Below the pieces are notes generated by a model. That model did no database searches. It saw only the letters and a program-made list of their open reading frames with translations, and was not told the DNA's origin. From the NCBI RefSeq assembly GCF_024734665.1, contig NZ_CP102931.1, positions 804,001-868,000 of the forward strand: 64,000 bases of DNA, written 5' to 3'. Position 1 is the stretch's first letter. Every line of letters starts with the position of its first letter. Of the stretch, positions 9,263 to 17,490 are shown in pieces. A program made the translations under genes and the position numbers. Origin of the DNA: Variovorax paradoxus (GTDB taxonomy: Bacteria > Pseudomonadota > Gammaproteobacteria > Burkholderiales > Burkholderiaceae_C).

Positions 9263-9925
9263 GTGGCAGCAAAGCCCATCAACGTCCTGCTGACCGGCTT
9301 CGATCCTTTCGAGCAGGAGGCGGTCAATCCCTCGTGGGACGCCGTTCGCGCACTCGACGGCTGGAAGGTCGGTCGCGCGACGGTGCATGCACGCCAGGTG
9401 CCCTGTGTCTTCGGTGAGGCCATCGATGTGCTTGCCCGCGCGATGGACGAGCTTCAGCCGCAGCTGGTGCTGTGCATCGGCCAGGCCGGCGGGCGCGCGG
9501 AGTTCACGCCGGAGCGCATCGCCATCAACATCGACGACGCCCGCACGGCCGACAACAAGGGCCGCGAGCCCATCGACGTGCCCGTGGTGCCGGGGGCTCC
9601 CGCCGCGTATTTCTCGACGCTGCCGATCAAGGCCATGGTGCGTGAGCTACGCGCGGCCGGCGTGCCGGCCTCGGTGTCGAACAGCGCGGGCACCTTCGTC
9701 TGCAACCACATCTTCTACGGCCTGATGCACCGCATCGCGACGCATCCGGTGCCGGGGCTGCGCGGCGGCTTCATCCACATTCCGTACCTGCCGGAGCAGG
9801 CGGCGCGGTTTCCGGGTGCGCCGAGCATGTCGCTGGAAACGATGGTCAAGGCCCTGCGCATTGCCGTGACGACCGCACTCGCGGTGAAGCACGACGTTGC
9901 CGAAACCGGCGGCCAACTGCACTGA
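9263..9925 (+). CDS. pcp: Pyroglutamyl-peptidase I (pyrrolidone-carboxylate peptidase)
   Basis: Pcp removes N-terminal pyroglutamate from peptides, releasing 5-oxoproline, the substrate of the PxpBCA enzyme encoded just upstream. The GTG at 9263 is chosen because the protein then starts [16 protein letters not shown], matching the family start; a longer in-frame reading overlaps pxpA. The catalytic triad can be placed: Glu near 84 in [13 protein letters not shown], Cys147 in [12 protein letters not shown] and His172 in [12 protein letters not shown]. The 220-residue length is normal for this C15 cysteine peptidase. Cytosolic; no signal peptide. Confidence 0.93.
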   Translation: MAAKPINVLLTGFDPFEQEAVNPSWDAVRALDGWKVGRATVHARQVPCVFGEAIDVLARAMDELQPQLVLCIGQAGGRAEFTPERIAINIDDARTADNKGREPIDVPVVPGAPAAYFSTLPIKAMVRELRAAGVPASVSNSAGTFVCNHIFYGLMHRIATHPVPGLRGGFIHIPYLPEQAARFPGAPSMSLETMVKALRIAVTTALAVKHDVAETGGQLH

Positions 9926-9949
9926 GGCGGCCAGCCGGCGCCGGTACGT

Positions 9950-10663
9950 TCAGATGGCGGCCGGAAAGTGCTTGGCCAGCCAGCCGTTGAGTGCCGCGTT
10001 GACGAGCTCGGGCTTTTCCATCGTCAGCATGTGGCCGCAATCGGGCACCCACACGACTTGCGCCTGCGGCAGCAGCGCAGCCATCTCGCTCGTGCATTCG
10101 GGCGGCGCGAGCCGGTCTTCGTCGCCGCACACCAGCAGCACCGGCGCGCGCAGCGACGCCAGGTGCAGGCGTGCATCGGGCCGCCGCATCACCGCGCGGT
10201 TCTGGCGGATGAGCTGCTCGGCGCCCGCGCCCAGCACGATGTCGAGGTAGCGCTGCACCATCACCGGGTCGGCCGCCTGCGTGGGATGGAAGGCGAAGTA
10301 GACGTTCGGCTCGATCACGTCGCGCACTTCGCCGCGCTCGAAGTATTCGATGGCGCCTTCGCGCAGCGTGAACATGTCGGGCGTCTCGGGCCGTGCGCTG
10401 GTGCCGAGCAGCGCGAGCCCGGCAATGCGCCCGGGCGCCTGGCGGGCCGCCTCCATGGCAACCATGCCGCCCATCGAGGCGCCGCACAGAATCAGCGGCC
10501 CCTCGTTGTCGCGCAGCACGGCTGCGGCCATGCCCTCGATGGTGTCGTTGTGCCGCTGGACGTCGCTCACGCGGGCGTCGAAGGCGGGGGGAAGGGCGGG
10601 CAATTGGGCTTCCCAGATGCGCTCGTCGCAAGCGAGGCCGGGCAGCAGGATGAGATTGGGCAT
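9950..10663 (-). CDS. Alpha/beta hydrolase
   Basis: A 237-residue single-domain alpha/beta hydrolase, likely an esterase or carboxylic-ester/thioester hydrolase. The ATG at 10663 gives MPNLILLPGLACDERIW, the usual first strand and oxyanion region. The nucleophile elbow is GASMGG (Ser63), the acid is probably in CGDEDRLAPPE, and the histidine is in DCGHMLTMEKPE. No signal peptide. Substrate unknown. It converges on pcp (24 bases between the stops) and is divergent from the Yip1-like gene, with a 125-base gap. Confidence 0.85.
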   Translation of the reverse strand: MPNLILLPGLACDERIWEAQLPALPPAFDARVSDVQRHNDTIEGMAAAVLRDNEGPLILCGASMGGMVAMEAARQAPGRIAGLALLGTSARPETPDMFTLREGAIEYFERGEVRDVIEPNVYFAFHPTQAADPVMVQRYLDIVLGAGAEQLIRQNRAVMRRPDARLHLASLRAPVLLVCGDEDRLAPPECTSEMAALLPQAQVVWVPDCGHMLTMEKPELVNAALNGWLAKHFPAAI

Positions 10664-10788
10664 GGAGACGGATTTTGCGCGAATGCGGCAACCAGCGTCG
10701 CGGCATGGCGCATGGCATAGGCTTCCTGGCCAGCAGTCATCCGCAAGCGGCCTCGGCATACTTTTGAGACCCATGCCGAGGACTCTCA

Positions 10789-11370
10789 ATGAACCTGGTT
10801 GAACGCGTGCAGTCCATCCTGCTCAAGCCCAAGGCCACCTGGCCCGAGATCGACTCGGAGCAGGCTGATGCTGCCTCGCTTTACAAGAACTACGTGATGA
10901 TCCTCGCGCTGATCCCGGCGGTGGCGAGCTTCATCGGCCTGTCGCTGATCGGCATCGGCGCCTTCGGCGTGAGCTTTCGCGTGCCGATCGTCTCGGGGCT
11001 CGCGAACATGGTCGTGGGCTACGTGCTGTCGCTGGTGATGGTGTTCGTGCTTGCACTCATCATCGACGCAATGGCGCCGACCTTCGAGGGCACCAGGAGC
11101 CAGATCGGCGCGCTCAAGTTGTCGGCCTATGCGAGCACCGCGGCCTTTGTCGGCGGCATCTTCAGCCTGCTGCCCTCGCTGTCGGTCCTTGGCGCGATGG
11201 CGGCGCTGTACGGCGTGTACCTGCTCTACACCGGCCTGCCAGTCCTCATGAAGTGCCCACCCGACAAGGCCATTGCGTACACCGCCGTGGTGGTGGTCTG
11301 CGCCATCGTCGGCGGCTTCATCATCGCGTGGGTGCTGGCGCTGCTCACGCCGTCGCCCGTGAGACTCTAG
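10789..11370 (+). CDS. Yip1-family inner-membrane protein
   Basis: A 193-residue membrane protein with about five hydrophobic segments: roughly residues 33-55, 65-95, 115-135, 138-155 and 163-188. The soluble N terminus NLVERVQSILLKPKATWPEI has the conserved W and acidic residues typical of bacterial Yip1-domain proteins. Function in bacteria is unknown; the name comes from the eukaryotic Yip1 fold. It stands alone on the plus strand before the phosphatase gene. Confidence 0.78.
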   Translation: MNLVERVQSILLKPKATWPEIDSEQADAASLYKNYVMILALIPAVASFIGLSLIGIGAFGVSFRVPIVSGLANMVVGYVLSLVMVFVLALIIDAMAPTFEGTRSQIGALKLSAYASTAAFVGGIFSLLPSLSVLGAMAALYGVYLLYTGLPVLMKCPPDKAIAYTAVVVVCAIVGGFIIAWVLALLTPSPVRL

Positions 11371-11446
11371 GCGCGGTGGCGGTCGAGCAACAGCTTGCGG
11401 GGTGCAAAAGCCCGAGCGTCACGCGCACGGTGGAAAATGGGTGGCA

Positions 11447-12145
11447 ATGCCAACGCCCAAGCCCGACACCACCACCGACCTGATCCTCATCCGCCACGGC
11501 GAAACCGCCTGGAACCGCGAATTGCGCTTTCAGGGGCATGCGGATGTTCCGCTCAACGACATCGGCCACGAGCAGGCCCGCCGCCTCGGCCTGCGGCTGG
11601 CTGGAGAGACGGTGGTGCAGCACATCATCAGCAGCGACCTCATGCGCGCGCAGCAGACCGCGGCGCCCGCGGCGTCGCAGCTGTCGCTGCCGGTGGTCAC
11701 ATCGGCGGGGCTGCGCGAGCAGTTCTTCGGCGTGGTCGAAGGCATGCGCTCCGACGAAATCCAGAGCCTGCATCCGCGCGCCTGGGAAGAGTGGCTGGAG
11801 TTCCGCGAGGACCACGCCATGCCCGAAGGCGAGACGGCGCGCGAGTTCCACACGCGCATCATCGCGGCGCTGGGCAGCATCGCCGCCGCACACAAGGGGC
11901 AGCATCTCATCGTCGTCACGCATGGCGGCGTGCTCGACATGGTGTGGCGCACCGCTCAGGGACTGAGCCTGAGCGGGCCGCGCCGCAGCGACATTCCCAA
12001 TGCGGGCTTCAACCGCATCCGCATCGCCGACGCGGCCCGGCCCGACGACATCGAGATCGTCGAATGGGCCGACACGCGGCACCTGGCCGACCTGCCGCCG
12101 CAGCCTACCTACGACCAGACGCGGCACCTGAAGAACAAGGATTGA
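11447..12145 (+). CDS. Histidine phosphatase family protein (phosphoglycerate mutase-like)
   Basis: A 232-residue branch-1 histidine phosphatase. The phospho-acceptor motif LIRHGETAWN (His about 17) is near the N terminus, followed by FQGHADVPLN, and the second catalytic histidine lies in VVTHGGVLDMVWR. The conserved glutamate region is LREQFFGVVEG. The substrate may be a sugar phosphate or other phosphomonoester, and a true glycolytic mutase role is not implied. The ATG at 11447 is chosen; a GTG six bases upstream is in frame and possible. It converges with the deacylase gene (16-base gap). Confidence 0.87.
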   Translation: MPTPKPDTTTDLILIRHGETAWNRELRFQGHADVPLNDIGHEQARRLGLRLAGETVVQHIISSDLMRAQQTAAPAASQLSLPVVTSAGLREQFFGVVEGMRSDEIQSLHPRAWEEWLEFREDHAMPEGETAREFHTRIIAALGSIAAAHKGQHLIVVTHGGVLDMVWRTAQGLSLSGPRRSDIPNAGFNRIRIADAARPDDIEIVEWADTRHLADLPPQPTYDQTRHLKNKD

Positions 12146-12161
12146 GGAAGGGCCCTCGGCC

Positions 12162-13757
12162 TCAGCCGCAGCTGCCTGCCTTCGGCGTGCGCAGCAGCGG
12201 CTGGCCGGCGCCAACGCCCGTGGGCTTGCCGCCGTCGACGGCGAGCCGCCCATTCACCAGCACCGTGCTCACGCCTTCCGACAGCAGCGCTGGCTGCGTG
12301 TAGGTGGCTTTCGCCGCATAGCGTGCCGGATCGAACACCACCACGTCGGCGTAGTAGCCCGGGCGCAGGTGCCCGCGCTGCTTCAGCCCCAGCGTGTCGG
12401 CCGTGAGCGACGAACTGCTGCGGATGAACTGCGCCAGCGAGATCGTGTGCTCCTTCACCACGTACTGGTCGTACTTGCGCGCGAAGGTGCCGTAGGCGCG
12501 CGGATGGCCCAGCGACGAGTCGGACGAGGTCATGACCCACGGCCGCTTCATGAAGGCGCGCACGTCGTCGTCGCTCTGGTTGAACGAGGCGATCATCAGG
12601 TCGCCGTCGCGCAGCACCGCGATGGCGGCTTCCACCGGATCGGCGTTCGATGCCTTGGCCACGTCGGCCAGCGTCTTGCCCACGTACTTCGTGCTGCCCG
12701 CCGAGAACAGGATGGCCTCGGGGCCGCCGCGCAGCCGCAGGTTCTCGCGCATGTCCTTGCGCAGGCGCTCCTGCTGCGAGGCGTCGTCGAAGCGCTGCAG
12801 CGTCGCCGCACGGCCACCCTCGTTGGCCCAGGGCGGCAGCAGCGCGGCCGAGAAGCGCGTGCTCGACGCGGTCCACGGATAGTGGTCGGCCGTGATGTCC
12901 AGCCCGCCCGCGCGTTCCTTCTCGATGCGCTTGATGATGTCGCCGCTCTGGCCCTGCACGTCGACGCCCAGCGCCTTGATGTGCGCCACGTGCACCGGCA
13001 GCTTCGCCTCGTGGCCGATGCGGATCGCCTCGTCGATGGAGCCCTTGAGGCCGATGTTGTACATGGACTCGTCGCGGATGTGGCTGTCGTACAGGCCGCC
13101 GTGCCGCGCCGCCACCTTCGCGAGCTCGATGACCTCCTCGGTTTTCGAGAAGTTCTGCGGCGTGTAGAAGAGCCCGGTCGAAAGGCCAAGGGCGCCTTCG
13201 CACATGCCCTGGCTCACGCGCTTCTTCATCGCCTCGAGCTGCTCGGGCGTCGGTGCCCGGTTGGCTTCGCCCAGCTCGCTCATGCGCACCGGGCCGAAGC
13301 CCACGTACATGGCCACGTTGGTGCCCACCGGCGCGGCACGCAGCTTCTGCGCCTGCGCCGCGATGTCGAAGCCGCCGAAGCCGTCGTTGCCGATTACCGC
13401 GGTGGTCACGCCCTGCGTGATGAACGGGATGTTCAGCCGCTTCTTCGGATCGTTCGAGTGCAGGTCGGCATCCGCATGCGTGTGGGCGTCGATGAAGCCC
13501 GGGGCCACCACCATGCCCGTGGCGTCGATGACGCGCCTTGCCGTGAACTGCGCTGGCGCCGCCTTGCCCGCGAACACGATGCGGTCGCCCGCGATGCCGA
13601 CATCGCCCACCACCGGCGTGTCGGAGTCGCCCGTGTAGACGGTGCCGCCGCGCAGCAGCAGGTCGAGCGCGACGGGCGTTCCGTCGGCGGCATGCAGGGT
13701 GGGTGCGAAGGGTGCGAGGGCCGAGAGAACGGTCAGCGTGACGAGAGACTTGCGCAT
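12162..13757 (-). CDS. N-acyl-D-amino-acid deacylase (D-aminoacylase), exported
   Basis: A 531-residue amidohydrolase-superfamily enzyme that hydrolyses N-acyl-D-amino acids to a D-amino acid and a fatty or acetic acid. A signal peptide is clear at residues 1-23 (MRKSLVTLTVLSALAPFAPT, cleaved near HAA). The metal-site motif DAHTHAD falls at 90-95. Family motifs SHIRDES (metal ligand), ITADHYPW and SDSSLGHPRAYGTFARK follow. The ATG at 13757 is chosen because it opens the signal peptide. Export suggests action on periplasmic substrates such as acylated D-amino acids. Alternatives within the family (dihydroorotase-like, prolidase-like) are less likely given these motifs. Confidence 0.87.
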   Translation of the reverse strand: MRKSLVTLTVLSALAPFAPTLHAADGTPVALDLLLRGGTVYTGDSDTPVVGDVGIAGDRIVFAGKAAPAQFTARRVIDATGMVVAPGFIDAHTHADADLHSNDPKKRLNIPFITQGVTTAVIGNDGFGGFDIAAQAQKLRAAPVGTNVAMYVGFGPVRMSELGEANRAPTPEQLEAMKKRVSQGMCEGALGLSTGLFYTPQNFSKTEEVIELAKVAARHGGLYDSHIRDESMYNIGLKGSIDEAIRIGHEAKLPVHVAHIKALGVDVQGQSGDIIKRIEKERAGGLDITADHYPWTASSTRFSAALLPPWANEGGRAATLQRFDDASQQERLRKDMRENLRLRGGPEAILFSAGSTKYVGKTLADVAKASNADPVEAAIAVLRDGDLMIASFNQSDDDVRAFMKRPWVMTSSDSSLGHPRAYGTFARKYDQYVVKEHTISLAQFIRSSSSLTADTLGLKQRGHLRPGYYADVVVFDPARYAAKATYTQPALLSEGVSTVLVNGRLAVDGGKPTGVGAGQPLLRTPKAGSCG

Positions 13758-13895
13758 GGGCGATGGGGCCTTGAAGGCTTCTTGTCGATAGGGAGCGGCC
13801 AGTTTAGGAGCCGCCTCCGGGTCATCGCCAATTCCTTTTGCACCATGCCCCATGACCTGAAGGCATGGGCTGCCGGGCAGTGCTCGCAGATGCGC

Positions 13896-15254
13896 TCAGG
13901 CGTGCGTCGCAAGCTGCCCGAGGCCGAGGCGCTCGTACACCGCTGCCGTCTGCCGGCGCAGGCGCAGCGACTCGGGCTGGCCATTGAGCTGTTGCTGGAG
14001 GATGCCCTGGGCAGCGGACAGCGAAGCCTCCGTGCCGCTGCGCACCAGCGCATCGAGATACACCTGCTCGAACAGGTCGCGCTGCGCGTGGCTGCCGCCG
14101 ATCTCGATCATGCGCGGCAGGGCAGTGCCGAGCCCTTCGATGGCTGCCGCGAGATCGCCGTGCGCATGCGCCACCAGTCCATGCGCGGCCGGCACGCACA
14201 CGCGCTGCCATGCCGCGCGCGTCGATGCCGGCGCGTTCGGCGCGAAGGCCACTATGTTGCGCAGCAGAACCTCCGCCTCGGGGCGCCCGGCGCGCGCCAG
14301 GCCGTAGAGGTATTGCAGGTCGAGAAAGGGCAGCACGTGGTCGGCCTGGCGCTGCAGCAGGTAGCCCGCCACGTCGTCCCAGCGCCCTCCCACGTCGATG
14401 CCCGCGAGCTCCAGCCGCGCGAGCAGCGAGACTGCGCCGATCTGGTCCTGCGAGTAGTCCTTCACCACACCCCATGCATGCTCGTCGTACACCGCAAGCG
14501 CCTCGACGTCGCGGCCCAGGTCGATCAGGAACAGGGCCACGTGCCACCAGTTGTGCGTGACCATGAACGAATTGAGCCCGGTCCACGTGTCGCTCACGCC
14601 CTGCATGAACGCCAACCCCTCGGCGAGCCGACCTTCGGTGAGCATCACATGCGCCAGCGCGTGGTGCGCCCAAGGCTCCTTACGGCACATCGAGATGGCG
14701 CGGCGGGCGCTAGCCTCGGCTTCGCGCATCAGGTGGCATTGCTCGTAGCCGAAGGCCGCCATGCCGTGCACATAGGGCACGTCGGCAGCATGCGGCAGCA
14801 CCGCGAGCACCAGCCGCAGCATGCCGGGGCAGTCGCCGGTGTTGAAGCAGTGGTACTGGCCGAGCTTGACCGACACCAGATCGCGCGGATGCTCGCGCGC
14901 CTGCTCCGCGTGCAGCGAGATGGCGCGGGCGATGTCGCCGTCGGCCCAGGCCTCGGTGGCCGCGATGTAGCGCTGCTCGCGCGGTGTGGCGCGTGCGGCG
15001 CCGGCGCGGGCTTTGTCGAGAAAGGGCCGGGCGTTGGCGACGGCCTCGCGCGATTCGGCGAACAGGTGCAGCGTGGCGCAGTAGGCCTGCACGATAGGGC
15101 TCGCATCGGTGTCGGCCACGGCGATCAGATTGACCGCGCGGGCCTCGGTCGAGATGAAGCCCATGACGAAGTCGTCGACCAACGGCAGGCTGGCGGGGTC
15201 GTCGAGGGTGAGCGGGTTGCCGAGGCTGTCGGCGAGTTGTTTTCCGAGGGGCAT
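13896..15254 (-). CDS. Tetratricopeptide-repeat protein, TTC38-like
   Basis: A 452-residue soluble alpha-helical protein without signal peptide. The helical-repeat pattern and segments such as EQRYIAATEAWADGDIARAI, VPYVHGMAAFGYEQCHLMRE, PWAHHALAHVMLTEGRLAEG and NSFMVTHNWWHVALFLID are those of the TTC38 (tetratricopeptide repeat protein 38) family found in bacteria and animals. No enzymatic motif is visible, and its function is unknown in any organism I can name. It lies 39 bases from the tautomerase gene on the same strand and could be co-transcribed with it. Confidence 0.8.
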   Translation of the reverse strand: MPLGKQLADSLGNPLTLDDPASLPLVDDFVMGFISTEARAVNLIAVADTDASPIVQAYCATLHLFAESREAVANARPFLDKARAGAARATPREQRYIAATEAWADGDIARAISLHAEQAREHPRDLVSVKLGQYHCFNTGDCPGMLRLVLAVLPHAADVPYVHGMAAFGYEQCHLMREAEASARRAISMCRKEPWAHHALAHVMLTEGRLAEGLAFMQGVSDTWTGLNSFMVTHNWWHVALFLIDLGRDVEALAVYDEHAWGVVKDYSQDQIGAVSLLARLELAGIDVGGRWDDVAGYLLQRQADHVLPFLDLQYLYGLARAGRPEAEVLLRNIVAFAPNAPASTRAAWQRVCVPAAHGLVAHAHGDLAAAIEGLGTALPRMIEIGGSHAQRDLFEQVYLDALVRSGTEASLSAAQGILQQQLNGQPESLRLRRQTAAVYERLGLGQLATHA

Positions 15255-15293
15255 GGCGGCATGGTGCCATGCCCCCGGAGATGCTTCAACGAC

Positions 15294-15692
15294 TCAGACG
15301 CCGGCCTGCTGGTGGCGGTACTCCTGCGTCTTGCCGCCGTAGCCGTAGGCCGCGCCGCGCGCGTCGATCACGTGGATGTACGACACCTCGTGCAGGTCCG
15401 GCCGGATCTTCGCCATGGCCGCGTGCACCTCGCGCAGGTAGCGCGCCTTCTCGGCCTTGGTGTTGGTCTCATCGGTGATGCTGATGTCGAGGTGGAACGC
15501 CGACTTGCCGAGAGAGGCCAGCGTCTGGCCGCCGATGAACCAGGTGTCGGCGGCGATGTACTGCACGGTGATGGCGATCACCGGCAATTGCTTGCCGAGC
15601 ACGCTCTGGGTGAGCTCGGCGACCGTGTCGACTGTCTTGCGGGTGAGGGCGGCGTCGGGTTGGCCGGAGAGGTGGACGACGATGTGGGGCAT
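15294..15692 (-). CDS. 4-oxalocrotonate tautomerase-family protein
   Basis: A 132-residue member of the tautomerase superfamily. The ATG at 15692 gives MPHIVVHLSGQ, exposing Pro2 as the catalytic amino-terminal proline after Met removal. It is longer than classic 62-residue 4-OT subunits and resembles the double-length forms. An upstream in-frame ATG (15749) would bury the proline and is rejected. Divergent from a LysR-type regulator 111 bases away, which probably controls it. Substrate unknown. Confidence 0.82.
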   Translation of the reverse strand: MPHIVVHLSGQPDAALTRKTVDTVAELTQSVLGKQLPVIAITVQYIAADTWFIGGQTLASLGKSAFHLDISITDETNTKAEKARYLREVHAAMAKIRPDLHEVSYIHVIDARGAAYGYGGKTQEYRHQQAGV

Positions 15693-15769
15693 GGTGGACT
15701 CCTGGGTGAATGAGTGGTCGATGGGGTGATTGTGGGAACTCACTATCAATCGGAAAAGCGGGAAGATAT

Positions 15770-15782
15770 GATGGATTCCATC
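15770..15782. promoter_or_regulatory. Candidate LysR operator dyad between tautomerase and LysR gene
   Basis: The 13 bases GATGGATTCCATC form an almost perfect dyad (only the central base is unpaired) inside the AT-richer divergent intergenic region 15693-15803, about 22 bases before the LysR start. Position and symmetry suit a LysR-type recognition site (T-N11-A) for autoregulation and control of the tautomerase gene. Inferred, not tested. Confidence 0.4.
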
Positions 15783-15803
15783 GAATTAACGGATGGATAA
15801 ATC

Positions 15804-16664
15804 ATGCAAGGCTTTGACCTGGAGCAGTTGCGCACGCTGGCGGCAGTCGTCGACGCAGGCAGCCTGACGGCCGCCGCGCCGCGCGTCTTTCTTTCGCAGT
15901 CGTCGGTCAGCGAGCAGATCCGCAAGCTGGAAGAGCGGGCCGGGCAGTCGCTGCTCACGCGCAGCAAGGCGGGCGTTTCACCCACTGAGGCGGGTGTGCG
16001 GCTGCTGGGCTATGCGCGGCGCATCCTGGCGCTGAGCGACGAGGCGTTTCGCGACCTGCATGGCGAGACGCTGCAGGGCGAACTGCGCCTTGCCGTCACC
16101 GACTACTTCCGGCCTGGCGACCTGACGCGGCTGCTGGGGCGGCTCGGCGAGAGTTATCCGCAGGTGCGGCTGCACGTCAGCATCATGAAGAGCGACGACC
16201 TGCGCGCTGCATATGCGCGGGGAGATTTCGATGTGGGGGTGGCGATGAACATCGCCGGGGTTTCCGCCGCACAGCCCCGGGCGTCGGTGATCCGGCGCGA
16301 ATCGCTGGTGTGGCTGGGCGCTGCGGGCATGCGGCTCGTGCGCGGCGAGCCGGTGCGGCTGCTGGCATTGCCGGACACCTGCTCGCTGCATCAGTTCACC
16401 GTGGCGCTGTTGCGGCGCCGGCGGGTGCCCTATGCGTTGGCGCACGTGGCTTCGGGCGTGGCGGGGCTGCAATCAGCGCTGGCTGCGGGGCTGGGCGTGG
16501 CCTGTCTCAACGAATCGGCCATCAGCGACGGCGTGGCGCGGCTGGCCACTCCCCACGGGTTGCCGGCGCTGCCACGTGTGGCCTTCGAGTTCTTGCCCGG
16601 TCGCAGGGGAGAAACGGCGTTCGTGACCCGGGCCCGGGAGCTGCTGGCGACCCATCTGGTGTGA
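15804..16664 (+). CDS. LysR-family transcriptional regulator
   Basis: A 286-residue LysR-type regulator. The N-terminal helix-turn-helix lies at about residues 18-40 (AGSLTAAAPRVFLSQSSVSE), followed by a substrate-binding-like effector domain (residues ~90-285). The early DLEQLRTLAAVVDAGSLTAA is the standard family opening. Divergent from the tautomerase gene, which is its best candidate target. The effector is unknown. The YitT-type gene starts 41 bases after its stop on the same strand. Confidence 0.87.
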   Translation: MQGFDLEQLRTLAAVVDAGSLTAAAPRVFLSQSSVSEQIRKLEERAGQSLLTRSKAGVSPTEAGVRLLGYARRILALSDEAFRDLHGETLQGELRLAVTDYFRPGDLTRLLGRLGESYPQVRLHVSIMKSDDLRAAYARGDFDVGVAMNIAGVSAAQPRASVIRRESLVWLGAAGMRLVRGEPVRLLALPDTCSLHQFTVALLRRRRVPYALAHVASGVAGLQSALAAGLGVACLNESAISDGVARLATPHGLPALPRVAFEFLPGRRGETAFVTRARELLATHLV

Positions 16665-16705
16665 GCCCGGCCCTGGGGTGGCGCGGGATTTGCGTCACGT
16701 CTGCC

Positions 16706-17332
16706 ATGGATGCGCCACCCCCTACCACCCCACCGGAATGGCTGCGCCATTCCCGTTTCGACGACGCGCAGGCGATCTTTTCGGGCACCTTGTTCGTCGC
16801 CATCGCCATGATGCTGTTCGGCCAGGCGGGCCTGCTCACGGGCGGCACGGCCGGCGTCGCGTTTCTGTTGCACTACGCCACCGGCGTGAGCTTCGGCAAG
16901 CTGTTCTTCCTGGTCAACCTGCCGTTCTACTGGTTCGCATGGCGCCACATGGGCCGGGCGTTCACGATCAAGACTTTCTCTGCGATTGCCTTGCTCTCGC
17001 TGATGACCGATTGGGCGCCGCGCTACCTGTCGATCGACTCCTTGCACCCGGCCTTTGCGGCCGTGCTCGGTGGCTTGCTGCTGGGCACTGGCTGTCTGTT
17101 CCTTGCCCGCCATCGCGCAAGTCTGGGCGGTGCGACCGTGTTGACGCTGTATCTGCAGGAAAAGCGCGGCTGGCCTGCTGGCAAGGTGCAGATCGGTATC
17201 GACTGCACGGTGGTGTTGCTTGCCCTGTTCGTGATTCCGCCGCAGCGTGTGGGGTGGTCGGTGCTGGCGGCTGTGGTTATGGGGCTGTTTCTCTGGATCA
17301 ACCACAAGCCTGGAAGGTATGCGGCGACTTGA
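16706..17332 (+). CDS. YitT-family membrane protein
   Basis: A 208-residue integral membrane protein with about five or six hydrophobic helices. The first segment AIFSGTLFVAIAMMLFGQAG and the motif LLTGGTAGVAFLLHYATG are typical of the YitT (DUF161) family, often described as a 5-TM permease-like family of unknown function. The C-terminal DUF2179 domain of Bacillus relatives is absent. Start ATG at 16706; earlier in-frame codons overlap the LysR gene in another phase. It ends just before the tandem hairpin structure and converges with the amidase gene. Confidence 0.82.
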   Translation: MDAPPPTTPPEWLRHSRFDDAQAIFSGTLFVAIAMMLFGQAGLLTGGTAGVAFLLHYATGVSFGKLFFLVNLPFYWFAWRHMGRAFTIKTFSAIALLSLMTDWAPRYLSIDSLHPAFAAVLGGLLLGTGCLFLARHRASLGGATVLTLYLQEKRGWPAGKVQIGIDCTVVLLALFVIPPQRVGWSVLAAVVMGLFLWINHKPGRYAAT

Positions 17333-17352
17333 GCTTGCTGTTCCGGGGTGCG

Positions 17353-17445
17353 TGCGAATGACACCGGGTGCTCCCCTCCGCGAATGTCCCCCGCCTTCGG
17401 CCTCCTCCTTTATTTCGCTGCGGGGAGCACCCGATGCCATTCGCA
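17353..17445. repeat. Hairpin 1 of tandem structure: 23-bp stem closing a 47-base conserved core
   Basis: The left arm 17353-17375 and right arm 17423-17445 are inverted repeats matching at 21 of 23 positions. On the minus strand both irregular pairs become G.U. They enclose a 47-base core (17376-17422), which reappears inverted at 17514-17561. On the minus strand the core reads CGCAGCGAAATAAAGGAGG at its 5' end. It sits in the convergent YitT/amidase gap, where it could end both transcripts, but it has no terminal U-run of the usual type. Confidence 0.85.
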
Positions 17446-17446
17446 C

Positions 17447-17489
17447 ATGGACGCAGCGCTTATGCCGGCCGATCGACCGCTGCGTCCAT
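17447..17489. repeat. Hairpin 2 (central): 12-bp perfect inverted repeat
   Basis: ATGGACGCAGCG at 17447-17458 is exactly complementary to CGCTGCGTCCAT at 17478-17489, leaving a 19-base loop. It begins one base after hairpin 1 and ends one base before hairpin 3, so it occupies the centre of a larger mirror-like arrangement in which the flanking cores face opposite directions. Confidence 0.85.
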
Positions 17490-17490
17490 C

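Noticed and set aside
12369..15713. A 1114-codon plus-strand frame
   Set aside because: It lies opposite the deacylase, TTC38-like and tautomerase genes and has an Arg/His/Ala-rich shadow composition.
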